This document shows positions 34,957-47,963 of a stretch of DNA of 64,000 nt, in pieces; the stretch's first letter is position 1; every line of letters begins with the position of its first letter. Source of the DNA: Blastomyces gilchristii SLH14081 (Eukaryota; Ascomycota; Eurotiomycetes; Onygenales; Ajellomycetaceae). The notes beneath the pieces were generated by a model. That model did no database searches, was not told the DNA's origin, and worked only from the letters and a program-made list of their open reading frames with translations. Location of the stretch: positions 6,120,613 through 6,184,612 of the forward strand of contig NW_003101680.1 of assembly GCF_000003855.2 (NCBI RefSeq). Direction: 5' to 3'. A program made the position numbers and the translations under genes.

Positions 34957-35612
34957 GCTTTTATAAACAGAGTATATAATAGAGAGATTAAGAAAAAGAG
35001 TCTCTACTTTATCTGTTCTAAATCAGAATATCTCTGTGCAAACTGTTCAGACAAATCAAAATAGAAATTTGAACAGTTATAAACAGAGTCAGTAACAGCC
35101 TTCTTAAGAGTCTTAAAGCTGATATCTGAATCTGTTACTCTCTTAATGAAAATGCATGCTTACAGAAAGAGACTGCACTGCACTACTACTGCTCTGTGCC
35201 CCGGTGGCCGAATGGTTAATACGGCCACCTGGTAGCGCCTTGCCGTGGGAAACCAAGGCGCGTGGGTTCGAAACCCGCAGGGAATACATTAAATCCGGAA
35301 CTCAAGCACCTCAGGTTTCTAATAAATACAGAGGTGTACAAATCGCTTCAATGAATCACTCTATGTTTCTGGGCTGAGAAGTTATTATCGCATGTATCTA
35401 ATTGTCACTTCTTTGTATTTTTCTATGTTCTTGTTATCTTGATGTGATCTCAATACCTGTATTTCCTCCTGTATAATCAACACTTGACCTGTATTTAACA
35501 TCACGCAAGAACTTATCATAAGCTCCGCTTGCATATGAGTATAATGGAAGAATAATAATAATAATAATAATTACTACTGCTCTGTAAGTATGAAAAGTAT
35601 TAATAAACTCAG
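34957..35612 (+). pseudogene. Gy-B2 gag, 3' part with zinc knuckle, split by SINE 2
   Basis: Resumes after LINE-C. The knuckle at about 35010-35055 reads YFICSKSEYLCANC, where here the first Cys and the His are lost but the second Cys survives, the opposite pattern to Gy-B1. SINE 2 interrupts the stretch at 35198-35571. Confidence 0.75.
35198..35571 (+). mobile_element. tRNA-derived SINE, copy 2
   Basis: Perfect 14-bp target duplication TACTACTGCTCTGT (35184-35197 and 35572-35585). Begins GCCCCGGTGGCC. A and B boxes are intact. The hairpin has one change (GCGCCTTGC). The tail TATAATGGAAGAATAATAATAAT differs from the LINE end by one base in the first part. Confidence 0.92.
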
Positions 35613-35958
35613 AATCTCAGATCACTGTAGTATCTCTAAAGCTCATGAAGTAAATAAGCTGAGTGATGAAAACTGAGAACCTGCTCTTATAATAAGCAGA
35701 GTGTGAGAACTTAAATCTGAGAGCTGAGAAACTTATAAGAGCTATCTTTGAATTGCAAGATCTCTCTGAAATCTGAAGAAGATTTACAGAAACTATAATT
35801 ATCACAGACATCACAGATAACATATACTTTACACTTATATAACTTTAAAGACATAATCTGTATATAGCTATCTATGAGTCAGATTTATACTTCTGATCAG
35901 TGTTAACAGTCTTACTTACAGAGATAGAATCAGTTAATACTGTAGAGTTAATCAGAGA
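35613..35958 (+). pseudogene. Gy-B2 pol, 5' part (protease region)
   Basis: Matches Gy-B1 17396-17740. Cut by the hAT insertion at ATCAGAGA and resumes at 50266. Confidence 0.75.
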
Positions 35959-36039
35959 TAGACTGGCCGGTGAGATCATGAATTTCACATTTGGTCTCAT
36001 TTGGTCTGGTCTTATACATTTCTTAACATGAGTCCCATC

Positions 36040-36545
36040 TAGACTGGCCGCCGGGACCATGAATTTCATGTTTGGTCCCATTTGGTCTGGTCCCATACAT
36101 TTCTTGGCGTGAATCCCGCTGGGACTAGCCATCAAAAAAACATGCAAAGTGACTATATATCAGATCTTAAAATGGAACCATGACTTGAAAAAAATGAGAA
36201 AGTGGTCCCATTTGGTCCCATTTAGTCCCATTCTTGGCATAAAGTTACTATTTTTAGACATTTTAAGGTTTTTTTTGGACTATTTTTAATTTTTTAAAAA
36301 GTAACGCTTTTTGGTAACGCTCAAATGAGATTTAAAGTCATTTAAAGCAATAAAAATAATTTAAATTGAGAAGTGGAAATCATGGTCCCATTTGAAAAAT
36401 GTGACAAGAGTAGACAGTAAGTCCCACTGGGACAGTATGGGACTACTATCTAATGTTAAAACCGTGTAATGGGATCAGTCAAATTGGTAATGAGACTATC
36501 AAAAAATCTGGTCCTGGTCCCAGACACGGTCACACGGTCAGTCTA
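36040..36545 (+). mobile_element. hAT-type MITE, copy 3 (506 bp), inserted in the hAT terminus
   Basis: Inverted relative to MITE 1. Ends TAGACTGGCCGCCGGGACC and GGTCACACGGTCAGTCTA. Perfect 8-bp target duplication GTCCCATC (36032-36039 and 36546-36553). The least decayed of the three MITEs: it keeps TTTGGTCCC runs and a GTAACGCTTTTTGGTAACGC pair. It lies only about 80 bp inside the left end of the hAT. Confidence 0.93.
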
Positions 36546-36899
36546 GTCCCATCAGAACCAAGCCTTAAAAAAATCTGAAAATGAATCATTTCTGAGAGAA
36601 ATGATGTGAAAAATGACCAGATTTAATTCAAGAACAGTGAAATGAGAGTAATTTCTCAGAATAAACTGTGAAAGATAATCATTCTTTCAAAATCAGAATG
36701 AGACTGAGACTGAAGATCAAAATCAGTCTCATTCAGTTCATTCAGTGATTGCTTATATAATTGAAATTTGATAATGATTATTAATAATACTTATGAAACA
36801 ACTAAATACATTCTTGTACAAGTTTATTCTTCACTTTCTCATGAAAACTACACTTCTCTGATATACTGTGATCAGAGGTATTAAACTGTCTGATAATTT

Positions 36900-38800
36900 C
36901 ATATTTTACAATCATGAGTTTCTTGATTGTTTCTTCTTATAATTGTCTCTGATAATAGTGATAAATATCTTAACTTGAGTTGAACTTTCACTTCATTTCC
37001 ATCCCTGTCAATGAAATTGCTAGAATATCACACATTATCAGTGTAACAGTTGAATATATACTCTCAACAATTTTTCATAACTCTAGAATTGATTTGGCGT
37101 GTAAATTCATTGAATTATCTTGAAGATAGTAATTAAATTCAGTTTTATAAGCATGTAGTTTTGCCTAATTTTCAGTTGTAATCAATGTATGTAAGTTCTG
37201 TTTCAAAGTTAGTATTATAGTTCTATATGATATGAAGTGTTATCAAAGATCATTACTTACTAGGGAATTGTATTCCACTGTCTTCACATCTCAAACATCT
37301 GCTCATTCAAATCTCTGATAGTTGGCATTGTAGTAGTCTCAGGCTAATTTGATATATGAGTCTCATTCCTCCTCTATTCAATCTTGAGAAGTGTAGATAT
37401 TAACTCAATGAGAGAAATCTAGTAGAGCTGCTACAGTATAGTACTCTGCAAAAGATTGTTCAGTTTTGCTGTAGTAATATGCCAGTTTATTTCTTACAGT
37501 AACAATAGCCTGCACTATAGCATTATTCCAGACTGAATTTCTTTTTGAGTGATTCAACTACTTCTCAAGATGAGTAAATAAACTGTTATACACTCATCAG
37601 ACTGACTGCAGCATTGATGTACAAGTGATTGAGACTGTCTTTGTTGTCTTATAAAACTGAAACAGTAAATCAATCACATATTTCAACTGAGTTCACTTCA
37701 TATTAGAAAGTTTCAATATCTGAATCTTTTCTCAATCAGAGTGTTACACTCAATGATCAATTATCTGACATAATCAAAGAGTCTGAACAGTTATCTCATA
37801 TATTGAACTTCATCATGTTTTAACATTCTGTATCATATTCAGTGATGTGACTGATTTGTTTATTTATTGAATATCATGGAATTATTGTTATTGTTTAGAG
37901 AAGGTACAAATCACATTAGTGATGTTTCAAATCTGTGATATTTAAATTATTAGTCAATCTATTCAAAATTAACAGTAGCATTATCAAAAAGTGTTATCAA
38001 AAAACATTATCTTTTACAAAGTGAATGTAAAAGTTACTTGAGTAATCACTTTCATCTTATTCTCATCTCAAGAATCAGTCATCTCATTATTCTTCATCTC
38101 AATGTTAAGATTCTTTATCAGTGTTTACATCACAAGTTGAATCACATGAGCAATGCAGAGAATATGACCTTGTTTATCATTTCAGAAATGCAAAGTCAAT
38201 TTTTACTCTAAGATCTTCATCATAGTGTAGTTATTTGCAGCATTGTCAGTTGAAATTATAAGAAGACTGAGACTAATATCTCAATAGTTATTTTTAATCA
38301 CAGTCATTAATATCTCTGCTATATAATCCTCAGTATGACTACTGATCAATGATTCAAATTCAATTAATGTCTCTTAATAAGTTCAGTTCTCATCAATGTA
38401 ATAACATGTAACTCTTATAAATGTAAGATTGTTTATACTAGTTTATGCATTCACTGTGAGAGACACTCTTCAATGATTCTTCAACTCTGATTTTAGATGT
38501 TGCATATTAACTTTGTAGTATGTCTTGAAATTGAATTGAAGACAGAATTGATGTGAAATATGAAGATTTGAATTAAGCATTTGAACAAGTGTTCAGAATT
38601 CGGGGTTTTTAATTGATGGAAGAGAAAGATTCAGAGATATACACATGTAAAGTAATTATTCACAGAAGTTATCAGATAAGAGTTGTGAAATCAGAGTACT
38701 GATATATGATTATTTTTGTATGATTTTCTTCAAATTAGAAAGTTAGTATTATCAAAAATTGTTATCTGATAGAGCAACTTATCAGCTCAGTAGTAATCTT
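36900..38800 (-). pseudogene. hAT transposase
   Basis: Minus strand, C-terminus at the left. Near 38430-38470: LTVNA.TSINNLTFI, the start of the catalytic core around the first Asp (normally LTxDxWTS), with Asp changed to Asn. Near 38220-38260: LIISTDNAANNYTMM, the second catalytic Asp block (TDNAxNN), intact. Near 38130-38170: GHILCIAHVIQL, the CxxH-VIQL motif typical of hAT. Near 37340-37430: AALLDFSH and IEEE.DSY, the LDPR/EW region. Near 36990-37060: CDILAISLTGMEMK then KFNSS, matching the C-terminal dimerisation domain (normally DILAIPxxxxxxERxFS). In-frame stops make it inactive. The N-terminal zinc finger could not be read. Confidence 0.85.
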
Positions 38801-39626
38801 CTGATTATTTTTCTTTTATTGTCTGCATTCTGATGACTTCAGATGTCAGGAAATTTCTTCAGAGTCATGATCAGTTTATGATAAATATTTCTGAATGAAG
38901 TTATAGTAATTGTAGTAGAGAGATGACTCTTCAGTAATCTGCAATGCAACCTGTTGATAATTATTCCATAGTTCATCTTGATATTTGTGTTGAGTTTTTC
39001 ATAAATTTTGTGACCTGGAATCAGATGTGAAGAATGAAGTGATCATTTATCATGATTGAAAGAGAGCATTCTGTATTAAATTGTAAATAACATAGATTTT
39101 ATAATTCACAGTGATTTCTTAAAGAGTTTATGAATCTTCAATAGAAGTAAAAGAAGTGAAAGAAGTGAATTCAGAAGATATGATAATAATTTAAGAAAGA
39201 TAACAATTTATTTTCAATAATTAATCACTGATGTGTGTAAGAAGAATTAATATAAGAGAAAATAATCTTGTTTCTTAGCTTAGTTATAATTTTAGTACTA
39301 ACTCAGATTGAATATCATTAATGTATAAAAGTAAATAAACAATCTTGATTAATCTCTGTCATATTTCTTGAAATATATTAATATTGTGAAAGAGAGTATT
39401 ACTAAATTGCATTATCAGATGATATCATTAAAAATATATTAATAATTGTGAATATCAATGTTGAAAAAATGTTGATACTTATACATTATAGATATATATA
39501 TATATATATATTATTCCTGACTTCATTACAACTTGTACAATAATTTTTAAAAACTCAAAATTAATTTCAATTATTAATAATTATGAACTTATAACTAACT
39601 AATATAAAAAGAAAAAAACTTTTTCT

Positions 39627-40447
39627 ACTCATCATCTTTCTGCTCTTTCTTATTCTTCTTATTATTCTTTATAATTCATTTCTCATTCTTCTTCTCCTTC
39701 TTCTTCTCCTCATCTGAGATAATAATCATCTCAAAATCTCTCTTCACTATCTTCTCAGAGAAGGGTTTCTGCTGCTCCCTCTCAGCCAGGTCAATCTGTA
39801 CCTTAAAATCCCGCATTTTCTGGTCTGCTGTCTCCAGTTCCATCTCAGTGATAAGCAGATTAACATGCTCAGAGAGTAAAGCTATCTTCTCAATATTCTG
39901 AATCATGAAGTGCATTCAAGATCTGAATAAGATCTCAATACTCTTCTTCTCTGTCAGCTCCTGCTAATCAATTAGAGAACAGAAGTGTTATCAAAAATCA
40001 TTATCTCTTAATAAATAAAAAACTTATCAGTTTTGACTTCTTTATCTTCTACTTCAACATCTTCTTAATCTTCTTCTATTACTGCTTATTTACAGTAACA
40101 CTCTTCTTCTCTCTCTCTCTCTTTATCTTAATCTTAAATCATTCTCAGAACTTCTTCTGATCTCACTGCTACTGTATGAGACTCTTCACTGTCTTCTTCT
40201 TCAATCTCTCACAGGCAGTGTCATCTGCATTATTTCTATACTTAGTTCAGTCTAAATCTATTAGAAGTGTTACTTAAAATCATTATTATTCTACTCTTTT
40301 ATAGAGTCTCTTCAAGGCATTATAACATGTCTTGTGATCTGTCTCTTCTCACTTAAACATCTTCTTCTTCTCTCTCTTCAATCTGTGACAGTGCTCACAT
40401 GTCTTGATAGTCCGCAGAACTGCAGAATATTTGAAGAGAGATGACAT
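39627..40447 (-). pseudogene. Second ORF of the hAT element: Cys/His start and coiled-coil end, unknown
   Basis: Minus strand, upstream of the transposase. It opens MSSLFKYSAVLRTIKTCEHC and continues with a CX2C, then HX2C pairing (CEHC near 40395, DHKTC further on), suggesting a small zinc-binding unit. The end (39676-39915) is open for 79 codons, helical and charged (ITEMELETADQKMRDFKV), closing with an acidic then Lys-rich tail. Between them, stops and a GT-rich start at about 40280 could be an intron or decay. This patch keeps more CC and GG than the transposase. No family recognised. Confidence 0.4.
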
Positions 40448-40502
40448 GATTGATTTCAGTGAGCATTGAAGAGAAGTGAAGGCAGAAGAAACAGTTAGAA
40501 AT

Positions 40503-40600
40503 GATATGATAATAATAATGATAATAATAATAATGGTAATAATAATGATGATAGTGATGATGATGATGATAATGATGATAATGATGATAATGATGATAAT
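40503..40600. repeat. ATAATG/GATGAT microsatellite
   Basis: Imperfect trinucleotide array of TAA, TGA and GAT units. It explains the His/Tyr-only open frame on the minus strand at 40395-40616. Confidence 0.9.
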
Positions 40601-40619
40601 GAAAGAGAGAGTGCATTGA

Positions 40620-41970
40620 AATATATTACTAACTTATCAAATATAAAGAGACTTAAAGAAAGTATTAACAGCTTTCAGCAATGTATAGAAACAGCTACAG
40701 TGTTGCATAGCAACATCATCTTTATTCAATGCATGCACTGTTAATATTCTTTATATACAGTTATCATATAATCTGTATCAGAAATACATGCAGAAAACAG
40801 ATCTTTGTTACTAGAATAAATAATTACAGCAATTCTCTGTTTTTATATTATAAAGATAAGTTATTCTTATTTCTTTCTTCTCTCTTTTCTCTTCTTCAAT
40901 CAATCACTAATTTCAAGCTAATATGAAAACTATTAAAACACTCTTAGAAACTCTCAAATTGAAGAGTATAGACTAATTAAATTTCAAATACAGAAGAAAT
41001 CAAATTATCTTCTACAGATTCAATTATTCATTCTTCTTTAAATAAAATAGCAGTCACATTTCCTCTTCCTCTCAATCAAATGAAATATGGCCTGTGAAAA
41101 GCAAGTATCACATCAGATTATAATGACCAACACAGCCCCAGCACACAGAACTGTATATACACAGTGTGTGCTGAACTGAGAGACTGTGTGAGTTATAAAT
41201 CAGCAGCAGCATCTCAGGGAGAGTCATGCAGCGTGAGAAAGCTGCAACTCTCAGTCACATGCACAGAGAGTGAATTGCTGCAGTAAGTATATATACATTA
41301 AAGTAATGCTTTTTAGTAACACTCAGTCTCTGATATGATGAAAATAGAGTCTCTTCATGAGATCTGTTTCTATCAGAAGTCAGAGAATCTTATATTTCTT
41401 AAGATCATCTTCACACACCTTGTCTGTGAAATCAATGAGAGAAATCATCAATTTCAGTGTTCTATTCTTAATGTTATTCAAGTGACAGCAGAGTTCATTC
41501 TGATCACACTTTTTAAGTGTATCTTTTCTAATTATTCACATTTATATAGATATATACTGATTATTTATTAGATGATGTTAAGATAATGACTCATCACAGC
41601 TGTGTTACTCTTACTGTGAGAGATATACAGTTGATAATAAACATTGCAAAGACTCTGAGAAGTGAGTATTTTAAGAGTACTGCAGCTCTGCAATCTTGAT
41701 TTTTTTTTTATTTTTATTTTTTATTTTTTTCTTTTTCTTTTCTTTTTTTTTTTTGTTTCTCTTTCTTTCTCTTTTTTTCTTTCTCTTCTTTTTTTCTTTC
41801 TCTTTTTTTTTTTTTTTGTTGTGATTTTTTCTTGTTATTTTGTTTTTTGTTTTTTTGTTATTTTTTGTATTTTATATTTTTTTTTAATTAAAATGATATT
41901 GATTATGATCTGTGTTCAGAAAAGTAATGATATTTGATAATACTCTCTGTTGAATTTTCAACAAATGAGC
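40620..41970. other. hAT right-hand noncoding region, up to the LINE-B insertion
   Basis: No supported gene. It contains a less-decayed patch with CAGCCCCAGCACACAG (about 41130), a hAT dispersed motif (AGTAATGCTTTTTAGTAAC, about 41303-41322), and a pyrimidine-rich T tract at 41700-41890 that makes a spurious Phe-rich frame. It probably holds the promoter side of the hAT genes, since these read leftward. Confidence 0.5.
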
Positions 41971-42365
41971 ACTATGTTATGATTATTATTATTATTATTA
42001 TTATTCTTCAATTATAGATGTATGCAGTCAGAGACTATGACATCTACCTGAGAACTTTTAGTTCTCAGGGTTTTTCCTATATCTGTAAAGTTAACTATTA
42101 TACATTCATCAATTTCAGATATGCAAAATCAGAAAATTCCAGCTCAGAATACAAAAACTGTTTACAAATTGCAGTGTTTTAACATCTTCTGATACTTTGA
42201 AATCATTTGACAATATCATGACAAAGGAAAAGAGAAAGAGAACAGAGTCTTAAAGATAGACATATTAAATAGATAGATAGAAAGAAATTGAAAGAAAAAG
42301 ATAAAGTAAAGAGAGACTGTAACAAAACAAATTATTAAAAGATAGTGTAGAGCTGTTTTAACAGA

Positions 42366-45300
42366 CTATATCTGATTGATTTTCTTCTCTTCATATTCAG
42401 ATAATTCTGAATTTAGTCATTTTCTTGTAGCTGCTTGAGTTTCTGATAGAAAGTCTATTAAGTATTTAATTTCTGTCTCAGTTGAGAATAAGATAAGAAT
42501 CTCATATTTAATTGATTTAGATCATACTTCTCTTTCAATCTGGCTCTGAGACTATTGTATAATGCACAGTGTATTATAATATGCTCAGGATTCTCATTTG
42601 CATTGCAGAATAAGCATTCTATTGAGTCAAATCTATCATCAAATCTTTGTATATAAGATTTGAAATAGCCATATCCTAGTTTCAGCTGTATTATAGATGA
42701 GAATATTTTCTTTTTACATTTAATTGAACAAGATTTTCACTTGGGTTTTGTTTCAAATCTTGAATAATGTATACTCTTCTTTTGTTTCTGCCAGCTTTCA
42801 TTTCACTTATCTAAACAAGATTCTTTTATTTTTCTCTTTATAAAAGACCAGGACATAATTTTTTGAATAGATCTGCTTAATTCTGCACTCTTTTTTGCAG
42901 CTGAATCAGCCAATTCATTGTCATGAATATTCATATGAGCAGGAACTCAGTGTAGATGAATTATCAGCTTTGATATTCTTCTCTTTTAAATTTTTAAAAC
43001 AGAGTTTAAGATCAGTTCAAGATTCATTTGATCATTATGAATCTGACTATTTCTAAGTCTTTTTAAAGCAGCTTGACTATCAGAGAATATTCATGCCTCT
43101 TTCAAACTATTTCCTCTTTTATGAGATTTTATTTCTATGAGTTTGAAAACTTTCACTATTGCAAATAGTTCAGCATCAAAGACTTCAGATTCACAGTCTA
43201 GATTTCAGAAATCTGAGATAAAATTGATATTATCTTCAGTATAAGCAATGCCTGTGTCTAATCTATTCAGGTTCTCATTTTTTGAGTCATCTGAATAAAT
43301 CAGAATAGAGTCTTTTATATTGATTGTAGAAATTCTCTTCAAATGCTGTTCATATTCTTTCTCTTTTAATAGTTCACTTATTTGTAAGTCTATAAGAGAT
43401 TCAAGCTTTTCTCTTCAGAGAGATAACTTCTCATGATCCACTTTTTCAACATTTAAAGAAGAAAATTGATTTTTAATCAGAGAGTATAGTCTGTAAAGTT
43501 GAGAAGATATTTTCTTTGAAGAATTATTTTCATTTCAATCAAGAAATCTATTTCAATCCAGTTCATTTTCAGAGTTAATTGATGAAAATGAAGAAGAGAC
43601 TCTTTCTCTGATTATATGATTTGAGCTCATCTTTATAACTCTCAGTGCATAGTTCATACAGGCCTTTTCAAATCTAATAGCAGGAGGAGGAATTGAAGCT
43701 TCAATTTCTATTGCTTTAATAGAAGATGATTTGAATACTTCTAGAATTCTTCTCAAGACTCTGTTTTACAGACTTTGAAAGAGTTCAGTGAAATTCTCTT
43801 GATTATTCTATCAAACTTGAACTTCATAATCAGCTACTGATGTAATACAGGCTACATATAACTGTCTCATAGCCTGGAAGAATAGACCTCTCTCTGTATT
43901 TGATAGTCTGATTATGTTGTTTAATAGTCTTTCTGTCTTGACAGTTCTTTGTTGAATGTGATATTTAAAATTCAACTTGGACTTTAATCATACTTCTAAT
44001 CATTTGATATTTACACTGGGTTTAATCTCTCTATTTAAAAGAGTTAGAGATAGTTCTTTCTCATTGAATCTAGAAAAGAAATGAATTAACTCAGTTTTAT
44101 TCATATTAAATTGAATTTGATTGATATCTGCTCTAATAAAGATTTTCTTTGCAGCTTCTTCAATCACTTTCAAATTCTCTTTGATAGTTTTTGAGCTGTA
44201 GACTAGATCAATATTATTCACATAACTCAGAGATTACACTATTCTCATATTTCTATTTTTAAATAGATATGCAGTGTATATTGCAAATAAAATAGATGAG
44301 ATTGAAGATTCTTGTGATACTTCTATTTTTATCTCAGTCTTGTCTTATTTCATTCCATCAAAGAAAAGTTGTATGATTCTTTTAGATATAAAATAGTTAA
44401 CTCATTTTATTAGAGAAAGTGGCATTTTTAACATCTTCAAAGTCTGAATTAACTTTGACTTTGAAACATGATTAAATGCTTCTTTTATATCAATAAAAAC
44501 TGCAGTTGAGACCAGATCTTCATGCTTTACTATTTGAATATTATGAACAACTGAGAGAACAGTGTCAATTACAGAATATTATTTTCTATCTCTCATTTAT
44601 TCACTGAATAAAAGAGAGTTATTAATAGAGCTTATAAAAGATAGTTAAGTAGCTATTATCTTTTCCAAAATCTTTTCTAGACAGTTTAATAGAGATATTA
44701 CTCTATATGACTTAGAAATTGAAGTTTTTCTATTAGATTTTGTAAGAATCACTCCAGTGGCTTCTCTTCAGTATTCAGAATGATATTCATTTTTCAAGAG
44801 ATTGAAAAACAGCTCAAAATATTCATTCTTTAAGTAGGAATATGTATTTTGAATAATCAAGTGATTAATTGAATCAGGCTCTGCAGCAGTTTTAACAGAA
44901 CTTGAGAAGATAGCTGACTCTAATTCATCTTGTGTAAGATCAGGCCATTCCCAGTCATTTTCATCAATGTAGTTGAGAAGTGATATATTCTCTTTCTCTG
45001 AATCTGAATCTGAATCTGATGAGTTCTGAAACAGAATTCTTATAAAAGTGTGACATTTTTTCTCAAAAGAGTTTACTGTATATGATTCATTCTGAAACTC
45101 ATATTCTAAGGCTGGAAGGTTTGCTACACTTCTTGTTTTAGTATAGTTAAAAGCTTTAAAAACTTCCTTTTCTTATGCTTCTTCAAGAAATTTATTCCAG
45201 CAGTCTGTTTTAGCTCTTTTAATATCTGAAAAATATTCATTTCTGACAGCTTTGAACTCTTTATCAGATATTACATCATTCTTTCAATCTCTTCTAGCAG

Positions 45301-46332
45301 TAGCTAATTCTTTCTTTTAGATGAGATATTCTCATTTCATCAAGATTTTAAATACTCAGAAGATTTTCTCTTTGAAATTATATCTCTAACACTTGTTAGA
45401 ATAATAGATGTAATAAGCTTCACTCTATTCTCAAGCATTTCATTTGAGATATCTTGACCAGAATTCCAATATAGCTCATTCTATCTTTCAGATTTTAACA
45501 GTTTTATGCTTTCTTCAACTGCTTTTCAATCAGCTTTTTCAAAGTTAAACTGATTAGAGAGAAGAGGATTTTCACTCATTTATTTTTCACTCAGTTCAAT
45601 ATCAAATTGAATAATCTCATGATCTGATTCTGATGTCTCATTTGAATCAATAAATCAGTTTACAAGTCTTCTTTTCATTAGATTTTGTGATATGAAGATT
45701 AGATCTATAATAGATTTCTGTTTCATGTCTTTTCTAAAGAATGTTTATTGATCAGACTTGTTAACTAAATCTATTAAATACTTAAAGATTCATTCAATCA
45801 GATTATCAGCTCTCACTGCTCTCTTGCATTCTGAATTTCATCAGAGATGATGTGCATTGAAATCTTCTGCAATTATAGAGTTTCTTAATGAAGTTATGTT
45901 CAGAAATTCTCTATTAATTGTTCAGATATTGTTATTTTTCTTCAATGACTTTTCATTATAGATATTTATGAGCTGTATAGTATTAAACTCATTTTCTTTA
46001 TCTATAATATCACTCACTGGAATATCAGGGTCAGACATGATATTAAATCTTGAATTAAATTAATATCTTGATCTCTTTCTTTCATAGATCACTACTCTTG
46101 ACTTTATCTCAGACTTTTGAGATAGAAAGTAGTAGTAGCTTGAATGAGAAATAATATAATTTTACTCAGTATCAAAATTCAGTTTCTGAAGTAGTATAAA
46201 ATCAACTTTTTATTCAAATGCAATTTGAAGATAAGAATAAATACAATTTGAGTTTCTATTCACATTATTTTAAATAAATGTGATTTTTGAAGAGTTTTTA
46301 AACTTTTTTTGTTGTTTTTATTGTATATTCAT
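42366..46332 (-). pseudogene. LINE-B ORF2: endonuclease, RT, RNase H
   Basis: Endonuclease box near 45840-45870 reads AEDFNAHHL, keeping the catalytic Asp and His residues that LINE-A lost (only G to E in GDFNAHH). The RT box is near 44209-44220 (YVNN-type). RNase H motifs lie at about 43080-43340. Many stops. Total length is not a multiple of three, so at least one indel is present. Confidence 0.85.
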
Positions 46333-46361
46333 ACTAAAAGAGAGTAGAGATAGAGTAGGAT

Positions 46362-47963
46362 CTAGTCACTATCATCAGATAGTAGATTATAACTATTTTG
46401 AAAAGTAGGAATCTCAACTGCTTGCATTATATCTAGTTTATCATCAGAGTCATTTCTCAATTCTCTAATTTTAACAGAAGTTTGAGAATTCAAATTCTGT
46501 TTACATTTAGCTGAAGAATTGAAGTTTGAAGATATAGATAGTTGAGAGTTTCTTCTTTTTAAACTTGCAGTTGTAAGTCTACTGACTTGACTCTTCTCTT
46601 CAGTTCTAGATTGACTTTGAGCTTCATCTTTTCTCCAGTTCTTTTGAGTTCTAGAAGCAAATATACATTCTTTTGAGTTAGATGCATGTTTTTCTTTGCA
46701 ATTAGAGCACTTAAGCAGAGTGTGTTGACATATTTCATCTCTTTTTAAGCATCTTTCACATTTATACTCACTAGCTTTGTGATCTCTGACACAGAATACA
46801 CATTTTGAGTCTCTAAAACATGAGATTACAAAGTGTTCATATCTTTGACAGTTTGAACACTGTGTTTGAGCTTTGAGATTCATTCTTGAGTCTTTATATT
46901 CATGAACTCTCATTTTCAAACCTGCTACTCTTACTTCAGAGATCTTTGACTGTTCAAGTGTTTTTATATATATTAGAACAGAGGCATTTCTTCTGCTTTG
47001 TCTGAACTTAATTGAATTTAGTCATACAGGCTTCTTTCTCAGTTGAATAGAGTTGTATTCTTTCAATTCATTTTTGAGAAGTAACATTCCTTCTTCACAG
47101 TTAAAAATTTCAACTGAAATATCATGAAGAATGAATTTATCTCACTTTTCATCTCTTTCAGATAGAATTGTTGTATTTAGCAAAGATTCTACTACTGACT
47201 TTCAGAGATTCTCATTCTGAATAAGAAATTCAGTACTGAATTCAGACATTGTAGTCAGAATGATGAAGTTTTCAAAGAATGATGACTTAATTGAAGCTAT
47301 AACTGGTTTTTAAACTTTAATATCAGTCATCAACTGAGAAAAGAACTGCTGATTAATTTCATTTCTGATTCTGAAAATGAGATTTGAGTTTAGCTTGTTT
47401 CTTTGCAGAATGTCCTGATTTGAGACTTTGAGAATAAGTCTTCTATTTCTGAAGATTTGAAAGTTTTTCTCTTTTTGCATTTTCTTTTTCACTTTTCTAT
47501 GAATAGAGATATGAGCAGTATTCTTCTCATTTTTCTCAGGATTTTGAGCAGCTTTTGAGATAGCAGGTTTAGAGATAGCAGATTCAGCTGCTTGAGCATA
47601 TGTTTTCTTCTGATTCAAAGAAGAAGAAGAAGTAGAAAAAAAAGAAGAAGAGTAAGATGAAGAGTCAGTGATTGTACTAGAAATTTTCAATGTTTTTTAA
47701 ACTGTGTTTGAGATTCCAAGTTTGAACTTGATCATCTTCTGTAGTTGTCTAGCCTGAGCATGAAGAATTAACAGAACTTCTTCATTCATCTCACTCAGAC
47801 ACTGCTTTTCAAGAATCTTGCTTACTTTTTCAAGTTCCTGTATTTCAAGAACTTGTTGTTTCTCTATTTCTTCTTTCTTTCTTCTCTTCAGAATTTCAAT
47901 CTCAGGAATAGTATTTGAGAAAGCATCTTTTTCCACATCAACTGAGTGTATTTTTGAACTCAT
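46362..47963 (-). pseudogene. LINE-B ORF1 with three CCHC-type knuckles
   Basis: Starts MSSKIHSVDVEK at 47963 (an upstream in-frame Met lies at 47972; the LINE-A start supports the shorter form) and ends SDDSD at 46362. Open pieces 46362-46919, 47310-47690 and 47697-47972 share one frame, so only stop codons break it. Knuckles: CSNCQRYEHFVISC, CVFCVRDHKASEYKC and CSNCKEKHASNSKEC, all ligands intact. This is the best-preserved ORF1 in the window. Confidence 0.9.

Noticed and set aside
40395..40616. His/Tyr-rich open frame
   Set aside because: Translation of a trinucleotide microsatellite.
41662..41937. Phe-rich open frame suggesting a membrane protein
   Set aside because: It is a T-rich low-complexity tract.
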